Assembly (NCBI GenBank): GCA_025738555.1
Contig: JAOVFP010000004.1
Span: 4,340,001 to 4,404,000 of the forward strand
DNA: 64,000 nucleotides
Direction: 5' to 3'
Origin: Cyathus striatus
Lineage: Eukaryota; Basidiomycota; Agaricomycetes; Agaricales; Nidulariaceae
Shown here: positions 47,786-57,841 of the stretch, in pieces
How positions within the stretch are numbered: position 1 is the stretch's first letter
How the letters are laid out: each line of letters opens with the position of its first letter
Translations under genes and position numbers: made by a program
The notes under the pieces: model-generated
What the model was told of the DNA's origin: nothing
Seen by the model: the letters and a program-made list of their open reading frames with translations, nothing else
Database searches by the model: none

Positions 47786-48800
47786 CTACTCTAGATAATG
47801 CTGTGCCTTCTCTTTTGCACCGGCAATAGAATCCAGCCCTAGTAGAACACGAGCAGGCGTCTAGTCGTCGTTGGCGATGTTATAAATCTCCCGGGCGGCT
47901 TTATAGCTATTGCCAAATTGCTCGAACACACTTTCGAAGAATGTACGCGTGGCGTTTCCTATATTTTCATACCCTGGATGGGTGGGAAGAATCGTTATCT
48001 TATCAGAGCCAACTGCGGGAGTTCGGTATCCGCCCAATGTGATTAGCGTGACCTACATTAGAGGTTTAGTTGTGAATCTAGAACAACAAGTTAGAATATA
48101 TACCTTAATATTCCATGCTGGATCAAGTTCTTTGGATATAGCTTCAGTGAATCCTTCGAGGGCTATCATTTACAGTAAGATATGTATAATGATCCTTAGT
48201 GAATAACTTATCAAATTTACTGTCATACAACATGTTAGTAGGACGTTTAGCAAGTGAAAAATGAAACGCACGTAGCACAGTAATCCGAAATCAACGGAAA
48301 TCCGATAATACCAGACCCAGAAGATGCTTGCAGTAACCGACCTCCGGAAGGGTTGTTAACTTCACGGAAGAACCTGAGAGCTTCTCGCGTAACATTCGCC
48401 GCTCCCCAGAAGTTGACTTCAAATAGTGTTTTGGCCTGTTCATGTGAAGTTCCCTCGGCTTCGGACAGGAAATTGAACACGCCAGCGTTATCGTACACAA
48501 TATTGATGCGACCAAACTTTTCGTAGGCCGCAGAAAAAGCGGCACGTATATCTTCTTGCTTTGTAACATCGAGTTTAACAACAAGCAGTTGAGACGCGTA
48601 TTTCGAAGCCAGATCGGAGAGTACTTCGGGCTTACGAAGAGTTGCCATGCAGCCATTACATTGTCGCCTTTTCACAGAGCTTGCTGGGTAACGGCGAGAC
48701 CAAGACCGCTTGAAGATCCGGTAACTTAGAATGAGAATGAGTTTGCATCTCAGAAATGTTCAACAGTTACGCACCTAGCCAAACTTTAGGAGAAGACATA
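47786..48800 (-). pseudogene. Short-chain dehydrogenase/reductase pseudogene
   Basis: The minus strand begins MSSPKVWL, then after an intron VTGSSSGLGLAVTQQAL (cofactor-binding TGxxxGxG). It continues with VVKLDVTKQEDIRAAF, INIVYDNAGVFNFL (NAG motif), ASSGSGIIGFP and SDYCAT (the catalytic Tyr region), then LEGFTEAISKELDPAW and TLITLGGYRTPAVGS. The C-terminus KAAREIYNIANDD is followed by a TAG and more family-like sequence. Damage: a TGA after QAL, an 8-bp duplication of ATGGCTGC near 48650 that shifts the frame, and the late TAG. It belongs to the classical SDR superfamily. The disruptions make function unlikely. Confidence 0.78.
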
Positions 48801-50097
48801 TTGATGGTTTAAAGTAGAGAAGAGAGTGGGAGACGGGCTTACTGTTGTACACCAGTAAGAGCTCTTAAATATTCCGCAAGAATTCGATCGCGACAGAGTC
48901 GCCACAAGGTGCTCGTCGACCGTTACAAAGCTTGAGCGTTCCGAGTATGTGCCGGGAGCGCAATTGGAAGAGTGGATGCAATATTACATCGTCCAAAAAA
49001 GGCTGCGATTCTGTCGGCAACTTCATTTGCTTAGCAACCCTGCTCTCAGTCGATTTATAATACAAAAACATAGCTTGTGGATCACGGCGAGAGGCACCAT
49101 AATAGCAGCAGGTAATCAAGTTCATGACGAAATGATAATTTCTACAAGGCAAGCTGTAAGTAAGCAGGAGGATTGAAATTTTAGAATTTGAAAAGTGTCG
49201 ACGTAACGCGGCCGCCACAAAAGACTGTCGGACTCAAACCCAATGAACGACTAAACCTCGCTTGTAAAGCCTGCATGAGTTTTGTACGATTATACAACTT
49301 TACGAGTACCTTCTATGAATGACGAAGCGTAGCATCTACGGTTGCCGAGCCGTGCCAGCCAGGATTTCGTCCTCTCAAAATCCATTTCAAATCCATTTGC
49401 TTGTTGAAACAGCCGAACCTTGAAGCTTGAGGGTTTTACAGCACTCATTTCTAGGAACATTAGGAGGGATCAGAGTGGTCAATTCTGGGCGAATTTTGAT
49501 CGATGATCGCTGAACCAGCCTCCGAATCGCGATCCGCTCTGACCGCCCCATTTGATATTTCAATTCAACTTCGATTCAGCTTTTGGACTCTGCCAAATTT
49601 CAACATAAGCGGGCGCAAATGTGTCCGGGTTTTCGCGGTTTCCGTAGTCAAAGAAAACTATAGTATTCCATATTAATTTCATGTGCATTTAAAATGCTGA
49701 GGCTGTCGATAAAAAGCGAGCTCTTACCTTCTAACAATACGTAAAAAAAAAGATGTCTATCTTGAACAATTATGTCAGAGTTATTCTACAAACGATTCAA
49801 TTTCACTGTATTTTTATATGATCCGTCCGGAATGCTCGGTCATGATTCATGAATCTTTAATTCGAGTTCGAATATCTTGTCCGCAGTTAATATTCATGAA
49901 AGTCTGGAGCATCACTCTCTTGACCTGCAGGAAATCATTAATATAGCAATTTGGATCGCTGAAGGTGCCTTAGGGAGTAGTGGTAGCCGGCACCGGAGCC
50001 TGGCGGCAGGATGTACACAACAGTATACATGTTTCTTTTGGAACCCGGTGACCGGTGACCGGTCACAGATACGGTGCCAGAAAGGCATTGGTGTAAA
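48801..50097. other. Intergenic region, no gene seen
   Basis: About 1.3 kb with short ORFs lacking coding character. I recognise no repeat or RNA gene. Confidence 0.4.
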
Positions 50098-50222
50098 GCC
50101 TCTGTTAGTGTATCGGCTACTAGGTTTATTCAAACCTGTACATGTTGAGTACCTATGCCTGTCATCACGTATCCGAGGAAACAGTTAGTGCGTGAAAGCT
50201 GGGTGTGACTCCCAGACAGAGA
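50098..50222 (+). pseudogene. tRNA-Asp-like pseudogene, copy C
   Basis: TCTGTTAGTGTATCGGCTA, a CTGTCA anticodon-loop segment and GCTGGGTGTGACTCCCAGACAGA are recognisable, but extra sequence sits in the D-arm region and the T-loop is altered. Confidence 0.5.
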
Positions 50223-50585
50223 TATTTGGAATTCCGGTGTTGTCCAAATCTTTTGTTTGTGTATCATCAATAATATTTCTTAATCTTTTACTCTATCTCA
50301 GGCTTTGTATACTTCGTCGTCTTTTAATTCCAGTGATATCTACTCAACTATGATTTTATAAGCAAATTTTAGAAGAGCATTATAGGCGGTACTAGAAACT
50401 ATTAACATATAGATAAGTATAGATGATACTTTCTTTCGTTTTATTTTATTTATCACCCTCTCTCGGGTGACAATCTACGTGAGGATATCGATTACTGCCT
50501 GTCTTGCAAAATTGTATCTATGGATAAATTCTGAGAAAGATAGGGAGATGATAAGTTGAAGGTACAACCAATTCATAACCACAAG

Positions 50586-50661
50586 TCTTTGTAGTGTATC
50601 TACTAATACACAGAGTACACATTCAATGCATGAAATTTGGGTTCGACTCCCGGACAGAGAA
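50586..50661 (+). pseudogene. tRNA-Asp-like pseudogene, copy D
   Basis: The acceptor stem TCTTTGT/ACAGAGA and the T-arm end TTTGGGTTCGACTCCCGG remain. The D and anticodon arms are degraded. Confidence 0.5.
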
Positions 50662-50746
50662 TTGGAGGATTGCCTTTAATTTAATTTAATTTATTTCTGA
50701 ACTTGGTACATGGTCCAAGTGTAGTTGGTTGCTGTTACGGTTACAT

Positions 50747-50829
50747 TCTCTGTAAGTATATCGGTTAGTATGTGCGCCTGTTATTGGAATTCAACGTGCG
50801 AAAGCTGGGTTCGACTCCCGGACAGAGAG
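50747..50829 (+). tRNA. tRNA-Asp-like copy E with anticodon GTT
   Basis: The acceptor TCTCTGT/ACAGAGA, D-arm GTAT/GTAT, anticodon stem TGCGC/GTGCG and T-arm CTGGG/CCCGG can all form. The loop reads CTGTTA, anticodon GTT (Asn codons) instead of the GTC of its relatives. The intron-like insert (50784-50794) is only 11 nt. It may be a decaying Asp copy with a C-to-T change rather than a true tRNA-Asn. Confidence 0.45.
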
Positions 50830-51071
50830 CTTGAACTCTTTCAGCCCTGATTCAAGTCTTTTTCTTGCAACATAAATATAAATACTTGGTTGTTCGTTCT
50901 TGTTCGATATCTAGCTCTGCCTAGTTTTTACTTACACTCTGTGAGTGTAAATTAATCTATAAACTGACGTTTTAAGATAAAAGGAGTACCTTATACACGC
51001 TCGACTTACGGTGAAGCTGGATGGGACTCTAAGAAATGTTTATCATGACCTGTTGGTGTAAAGTTAATAAC

Positions 51072-51166
51072 TCTTTGTTAGTATATCGGTTAGTACACGC
51101 GCCTGTCATGCATACTCTAACAACATTAAACGCGCGAAAGCTGGGGTTCGACTCCCAGACAGAGAG
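51072..51166 (+). tRNA. tRNA-Asp(GUC) with intron, copy F
   Basis: Full cloverleaf: acceptor TCTTTGT/ACAGAGA, D-stem GTAT/GTAC, anticodon stem CGCGC/GCGCG with loop CTGTCA (anticodon GTC at 51105-51107), and a 22-nt intron at 51109-51130 in the canonical place one base after the anticodon. The T-arm has one extra G, so function is slightly uncertain. Confidence 0.65.
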
Positions 51167-51412
51167 ATAAAGCTGGAGGCTATGAATTTTTCTCGAAGAG
51201 TACAACATGTGTATTCTGGGAGTGTAATTTACTCTGACTTGGGTGCGTGACTGGTGCATGAGCTGAGATTTTTTGGATTATAGAAATAACTACAGCCTTT
51301 TACTTGTTAATATACATAGCATAGATTTTGGTATTTAGAGTCTATTGCGTGCGACTCAAGGTGAAACCTCTGTGAAAGGGTTAAGATGACTTGTTGAAGA
51401 TAAATACTGAAC

Positions 51413-51509
51413 TCTTTGTTAGTATATCGGTTAGTACACGCGCCTGTCATTGAACATTTCGATAAAGAATTCAACGCGCGAAAGCTGGGTTCGACTCCCA
51501 GACAGAGAG
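51413..51509 (+). tRNA. tRNA-Asp(GUC) with intron, copy G
   Basis: All stems pair: TCTTTGT/ACAGAGA, GTAT/GTAC, CGCGC/GCGCG and CTGGG/CCCAG with T-loop TTCGACT. The anticodon GTC is at 51446-51448 and a 25-nt intron at 51450-51474. After splicing the tRNA is 72 nt plus CCA. This is the best copy of the cluster. Confidence 0.8.
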
Positions 51510-51781
51510 ATGGTGAGTGAAAGTCTTATGTTTTCTCGAAGCGTACAAAATGTGGTCTAGTTCCGTATAATTGTATTCTGGCAGTGGGAGTGTAATTTAC
51601 TCCGACTTGGGTGCGTGACTGGCATATGAGCTGAGATTTTTTGGATTATAGAAAGAACTACAGCCTGTTACTTGTTAATGTACATGGCATAGATTTTGGT
51701 ATTTAGAGTCTATCGCATGCGACTCGAGGTGGATAACTCTGTGAAAGGGTTAAGATGACTTGTTGGTGTAAAGTTAACAAC

Positions 51782-51882
51782 TCTTTGTTAGTATATCGGT
51801 TAGTACACGCGCTTGTCATGCCAATGCATAACCCAGGAGACATTTAACGCGCGAAAGCTGGGTTCGACTCCCAGACAGAGAG
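51782..51882 (+). tRNA. tRNA-Asp(GUC) with intron, copy H
   Basis: Same stems as copy G, with loop TTGTCA, anticodon GTC at 51815-51817 and a 29-nt intron at 51819-51847 of unrelated sequence. The mature form would be 72 nt. Confidence 0.75.
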
Positions 51883-52967
51883 ATAGTTTGTAATACATGT
51901 TTCTTTTTTAATTCCTTGTTCCCGTTCGTTCGACATCTTTTAATGCTCTTATCATTTTCTAGTAGGAGACTACGAGTATTGAGATTTTTGAATTACACAG
52001 AAATACTACATGTTGATATAATATTGCACACGATCGTACATTGGTATATCACCCGTTGTCGGACAACAGCGCTGAGATGACGAAGGGTATGACGTTCTCC
52101 GTAGGTAGTCAAAGGAAAACCAAAGGAAAGCCAGGATCACCAGGCTCGGGCATTAAGTATTAAATGTATTAAAAATATTTTGTGCACAGTTCAATATCAC
52201 TTTCTTCACGCCGGGTGGAATGATTGGAATGATGTATACTTGTGGAAGGTGTGGCGTGCTTAATTTAGCGGGCCGGCGCCTGTGTGCCTGGGATAAAAGT
52301 ACTGGAAAGTACGTTCACTACTTCGCAGTGCGAAGTGTACTAGAGAGGGGATGAGAACGACAGTTGTAATGTTGACAAAAAGCAATTCAGCCATCCGATT
52401 AATGACAGTATGAAACACTGGTTCATGGCAGACAGGCGTACGTATTTATGACTCCTGGCTGGCAGCGACTCGGTGCCCAGGCTCGGTACCGTTAGTAGAC
52501 CGGCATCCGGCCGGGTGATGTCTGAGACTGAGAACAGCAGGTGAGAAAAAGGGTGTAGTGATATCGTGATTAAATGTTTTCTTTCCTTTGTGGGGTGTGT
52601 GTGGGGATGTACCGTGTGCGTAGTACTGACTAGTTAATCGATACCGTCGTCAACCTGGTAAGGGGAGGGGACAAGGGGTAGGCGGGATGGAAAGACAGTA
52701 GTAGGGTACAATTAGAATGGGAAAGTGGTAAAGGAGGAATCCCCAGGTGATGTAGCTGCGGCTGGAACAAGTGAGGATACAGCATGTTCGCGGTGGACGG
52801 CCGGGTGGGGGAATAGAGAGCACCGGAGCGGGGATTGAATTGGCCCGTGTATTGGGATAGATAAAGAAGCAGGGGGATGGCGATGGGTATCGTCTGCTTA
52901 GTACTGCCTTTGAATGGTCCTCCTCTAACTCGCACTCTTTCCTCTCTCTCTCTCCGCTACCACCACC
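51883..52967. other. Intergenic region upstream of the FHA gene
   Basis: No gene seen. CT-rich sequence at 52920-52955, just before the FHA gene start, looks like a fungal pyrimidine-rich promoter tract. Confidence 0.4.
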
Positions 52968-55900
52968 ATGCCTATCAACGACAACGACGACGGCATCGAG
53001 TTCATTGGATGGTCACATCCTTTTCCCCCCAATACTACCATCGACAACAACCCAGTTACAGGCATCTCTCTCTTTCTTGCTCTCTGCTTCAATTCATCCT
53101 AACGCATCCCACAGGAATAACAATCCACGTCCAGGACCCACTCTCGGGCGAATCCTCCACACACACCTACCACAAGGCACACAGCCCCACCGTCGAGATC
53201 GGGCGGCTTCCCGGAACCGACGCTCCCGGCAAGTATTTCGATGGCGACGATAATAAGGCCCTCTTCAGGTGTCCCGTCGTCAGTCGCAAGCACGCAAAGA
53301 TAGCCTTCAGCGATAGTGGTTTCGTGCGTTCTTTTTCTTCCCTACTCTACTCTATTCACCATCACACACTAAAACATCCATGCAGGCTTACATCATCGAT
53401 CTGACCTCCCACCACGGCACCTACCTCCTCCAAGGCCAATCCGAGCAGTCCGAAAAACTCAAGCCTGAGGTCCCCCTCCGCCTCTTGGATAATGCGGAGA
53501 TTACTTTCGGCAAGACCGTGGGCAAGGGCGATGAGACCGTCCATCCTGTATCCGTCACTGTTCACCTTTTACATGAGTCTCCGCCGAAGACTACTTGCAT
53601 CCAGAGGACAAACTCTGGGAGATTCAGTGCACCGTTTGAAGTCTCAGATGAAGATAGTGTCTATAATGACTCAGATGTCGAGGAGATCCCTCCGCCTCTT
53701 CCTCCACCGCCGGCGATTGCACCCCCACCTATCCCTGCACAAGTGCACACTGCCTACCCCATTCCGATCCCCTTCCCTCCATTCAGTACTAGCACAGTAC
53801 AACAGGAACAACCCTCATCCATGGGGCGCGCCCTGGAAGTATTAAAGACGCTCATTCCTCCCGCACACACACCCTTCGCCAGGTATCAGCCCAGCCTCCC
53901 ACCTCCAGTAAACAACTACATCGACAGGGAATCCTACTCCCCCTTCCCACCTGTCTACACACCCGAGTATTCGCCAGGCTTCGGGGATGAATTTGGCGAC
54001 TTCTTGAGCGGCGGTATTGAATATTACGATCCGCCCCGCGAGGAGAGGGATAAAGATGCCGAGGCTGAGAAAGATAAGGAGGATAAGGGGAAAGATAAGG
54101 AGGTTGAGAAGGTTGAAGAGGTGAAAGAAGATAAGGGAGGAGGGGATTATCCCTCCCCTGGGTCTAATATGGACCTTGAAACGCCTGTTCCGGTGTCCCG
54201 CCATGGTTCCCCTTCTGTTTCGCCATCACGCTCGCCATCCTGCTCCCCTAGCTCCTCGCATACGCGCTCCCTTTCTAAGGATAAGGAGGAGCAACGCCGC
54301 TCGCCTTCGCCGGCCTCTTGTTATGAGGGATCGGTGAGCGGGTCGGAGTTTGAGGGATCGATGGGCGGGTCGGAGTATAACGTGCCGCCGGAGTCGCCTC
54401 GTCCACTGTTTGCTGTGTGTGAAATCGAGGTCAATGAGGATATGCCTGGACCTGAAGCTCGTGAGGAGCTTGAAGTGAAGGATACTTCGCCGGAACGCCG
54501 CTCTACCTCCCCTTCTCCTGCTCAAGAACAACAGCAGCAGCAGGAGGAGGAAGATGAGGAAGAAGAGCATGAAGATAAAATGGACGAGGAAGAGGAGGAG
54601 GAAGACTCTGACTCGGAGAGCGTGAGCACTACCTTTGACCCGTTCGCGTCGTTCCATTGCGGGTACTCAAAGGACTGGTTTGGTTCTCCGGAGTTTGTAG
54701 GTCCGCAGGGTGTGCCTGGTGCATTGAGTGTTCCTGTGCTTGTTCGAGCGCCTGGGGGCGAAGATGATGATACTACTACGACGATTAGTGGGAACACTAC
54801 TATTCTTCCTCCTTCTAACAACACTACTATGCTTCCTCCTTCTAACAACACTACTATGCTTCCTCCTTCTAACAACACTACTATGCTTCCTCCTTCTAAC
54901 AACACTACTATGCTTCCTCCTTCTAACAACACTACTTTGCTTCCTCCTAACAACAACACTACTATGCTTCCTCCTAACAACACTACTTTGCTTCCCCCCA
55001 ACAACAACACTACTATCCTATCCACCTGCAACAACGCCACTTCCACCTCCAACACTTCCATGGGCATGCACCATTGCCCGGTCACTTCGCCTTCTAAAGT
55101 AAATAGCACTACCACTGCTCATCCGGACACGTTGCCGCCTATCACGGCTACTCCTGCTGAGCGGCAGGTCCGTGCGCTGCCTTCGCTTTCGAAGATGCGG
55201 TTTATGGGCATGAATGACGTGCTTTGTGAGGCTAGTGTTTGGAAGTTTGGCAGACCGGAGAAGGGAAAGAAGGAGGAGAAGGTCGAGAAAGTTGAGGAGA
55301 AGGCGGAGGACGAGAAAGAGAAAGAGGAGAAAGAAAAAAAGAAAGTAGAGGAAAAAGCTGAAGAGAAGACGGAGGAGAAGGAGAAAGAGAAGGAGGATGT
55401 TGAGATGGAGGAGGAGGAGGGTGAGGAAGATGCGGAGGGTGAGGATGATGATGAAGTTGAGGAGGAGGATGAGGATGAGGAAGAAGAGGAGGAGGAGGAG
55501 GAGGAGGAGGAAGATGAAGATGAAGAGGATGAAGATGAGAATGAGAATGAGGAAATGGCGGATGTGAGTGGGTTGAGAACTGATATTTTTGCTATTCAGG
55601 TACTTCCCTTATTTCCTCCTAATATCTTTTACTGACGATTTATCAGGACGAACTAAACAAACTAAAAACCCACCGCAAAAAGTACAAGTTCCGCTTCAAC
55701 AGCAATGTCCGCGCAGTCGATAATCGCTTTAGCTCTATCACTTCTTCTCTCGCCCCGCTCACTCCCCTCCCGGGCGAAATCAAAGAGGTCAGAGAGGACC
55801 TCGAAAAGCTCGTCAAAGAGGTTGGAGACGTTAACGAGCGCGTGGGCGAGTTACGGGAAGAGATGTGGCAAGTTTCTAATGAGCGGGACTGCCGTGCTCT

Positions 55901-57221
55901 TGAGGAGGAGGAAGAGCGAGAGGACGCGAAGGAGGAGAGGGATCGGGAGGTTGTTGCGTATGCGCTGGAGGATATGCGTGCTGCCCAGCGCGAGATGGAA
56001 CGCGTTACTGCCGAGTTGGACGACGCGAAGATCGAGACTGTGAATGTGAGAAAGGATGTGGAGGCCAAGATGGCGTGTCTGGATGATTCTGTGGATACGG
56101 TTGGGAAAGACGTCAAGGTTGTCCGGGATGATGTCGTGAGTCTTAAGGTCGCCTTGGACCGGTTGAAGACTGCCGCTATCGGCCTGGCGTCGCTCCTTGA
56201 GACTCGCCATAAAGAAGGCAAGGAGTACACCGACGACATGGTACGCACTGTGCGCGATGTGGGCGCTGTCACGCAGAATCTGGTCGAATCGCACTCGGAG
56301 AAGCTGCTGAATTTGAACCGCGAGATGGAGGGGGTCGTTCACACCCGTCTTGGAAGCCTCTCTGCGCGCCTGGACAAGTTCCATGTGGAATTTGACGAGG
56401 CCAAGGAGAAGGAGGAAGATCGGTCTGATCATTTCGTTAGGAGGCTTTCTCTTGCGGAGAAGAGGCTGGATGATATGGAGGTGGATAGGTCGGATGCGGA
56501 TCAGACTGTTGATGACGTTTTTGCGCGGGTGGATGATATTGAGGCTCTGGCTCTGGATGAGCGAGTTGGTGCTATTGAGAGGCATGTTGGAGAGGTTGTG
56601 GCGAGGCGGGAGGAGGTAGATAGGGAGCGGGAGGAGACTGTTAGGGAGTTGAAGGGGCTTGTCGCTGGTTTGTTTTTTGTTCCTTTGTCTTTTGGATTAT
56701 GGCTGATGAAGTTTATAGAGATGCGCCAGTTGAGGGAAGATACGCAGAAACAGATGGCGCATGATTTACAGAGCGTCAAGGCGGCCAAAGAGCTCGCTAT
56801 GGTGTGTATCTCCAAGACGACGCAGGTACGTATTTCCCCTTTGTGTGATTCTCCAATTGAGCGCTTCCTCCTTGTGAAGTCGTTCTCGTTGAAGCGAAAG
56901 CGCGACGGTGTGGAGGATGCGGGTGCTCTTTCCCCTGTGGGCTTCTCTGCTCCTCCCACCCCTACCCCGTCCTCTGCAATCTCTACGGCTGCGCAGGATG
57001 TGATTATGGGCGAACTGACTGCTCCAGTCACGGTGCTGGATAGTGAGGGTAAGGTCGATGTTGCTACTGAGGCTGTTGAGGGTGGTGGCGATGATGAACT
57101 TCAAGGGCTTGCGCCTCCTCCTCCGAAGAAGGCGAAGAAGATTGTGAATGTTCTCGCACAGACTGCGACTGCGCTTACTGTTGGTGCTGTCGCCACTTGG
57201 AGTGCGTTGGCATTTAGTTGA
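52968..57221 (+). CDS. Large FHA-domain protein with coiled coil and C-terminal membrane segments
   Basis: Exons 52968-53061, 53115-53323, 53386-55599 and 55647-57221 encode about 1360 residues. A probable 54-bp in-frame intron at 56826-56879 (GTACGT donor) would make it 1345. Intron 1 fits only with a GC donor (GTTACAG/GCATCT). The FHA domain spans about residues 33-165, with EIGR, SRKHAKI and SHHGTYL, the phosphothreonine-binding landmarks. Then come a Pro-rich part, Lys/Glu runs, Ser-rich SPSRSPSCSPSSS, an acidic block, about eight SNNTTMLPP-type repeats, and a long Glu-rich stretch. The last third is a coiled coil ending in a hydrophobic GLVAGLFFVPLSFGLWLM segment. A second hydrophobic tail closes the protein. 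It may be a membrane-anchored phosphopeptide-binding protein; its partner is unknown. Confidence 0.82.
54797..55020 (+). repeat. Coding minisatellite, 24-27-bp unit
   Basis: About eight tandem units of the type CTTCCTCCTTCTAACAACAC plus TACTATG encode (LPPSNNTTM). Late units lose one codon or carry Asn for Ser. All length changes are multiples of three, so the frame is kept. Confidence 0.9.
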
Positions 57222-57841
57222 GCGGGGATGAAAGTACGATGAGGATGCATGAGATGGTCCTCATCCACCCCGTGCTGCGCTTGGGCTTGTCAAGACTCCA
57301 CGCGCGTTTTTTTTTTTGGTTTTAAAGGTGAACAAACATAGATGCGAGGTTGTGCGCGATGGTTTTACTCCCTCGTCTTTTCTTTCTCTCCTTTCATTTG
57401 TTTCATCATTTTCTCATGGACGCTGCCATTCAATAAGTGTAAGTGTAAAATTGTGTAACCGTATTGTTTGTCGTATGTTGTTGTACCAATCTCCTCATCC
57501 ACGTCCAGTCCTATTACTTTCGTTTTTCTCTCCTCGCTACGCTTTCTTTTTTCCATTTGTTTTGTGTAAAGATGGTGTATGAAGTTGTTGTATATGTACA
57601 TTACTTACTGTTATGTACTTTATGTACTATGCGAAATTGCCAATACGAATTATGTTTTTCTTTTCGTTTTATGTGTACTATAGAATCACTGAGATGCGGG
57701 ACCTTCTCGCGGACCCTTCATGTGGCAACGTATGCTGCTATGCATGACTCTTTTCCCGGACGTTATAATTAAACACATATGTAAGGTCGGAACATTTTTG
57801 TTGAATCAAGAAAGCGGGTAAGAGAAGTGGTAGATGTCTTA
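57222..57841. other. Intergenic region between convergent genes
   Basis: 3' flanks of the FHA gene and the F-box gene. T-rich; no other feature. Confidence 0.5.

Larger units (their letters stand above)
51072..51882 (+). repeat. Tandem tRNA-bearing repeat units of about 340-370 bp
   Basis: Copies F, G and H are separated by nearly identical spacers (for example GAGCTGAGATTTTTTGGATT and GTGAAAGGGTTAAGATGACT in each). The array therefore arose by duplication of a unit containing the gene plus spacer. Confidence 0.8.

Noticed and set aside
48865..49218. 117-codon minus-strand ORF
   Set aside because: It has no recognisable domain, no supporting introns and composition like random AT-rich DNA.
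46898..51882. CRISPR-like array of repeats
   Set aside because: The repeats are tRNA cloverleaves with irregular spacing in a eukaryotic genome; no Cas genes are present.
54226..55115. Long minus-strand ORFs rich in Leu, Val or Ser
   Set aside because: They are mirror frames of the repeat- and Glu-rich coding region of the FHA gene.
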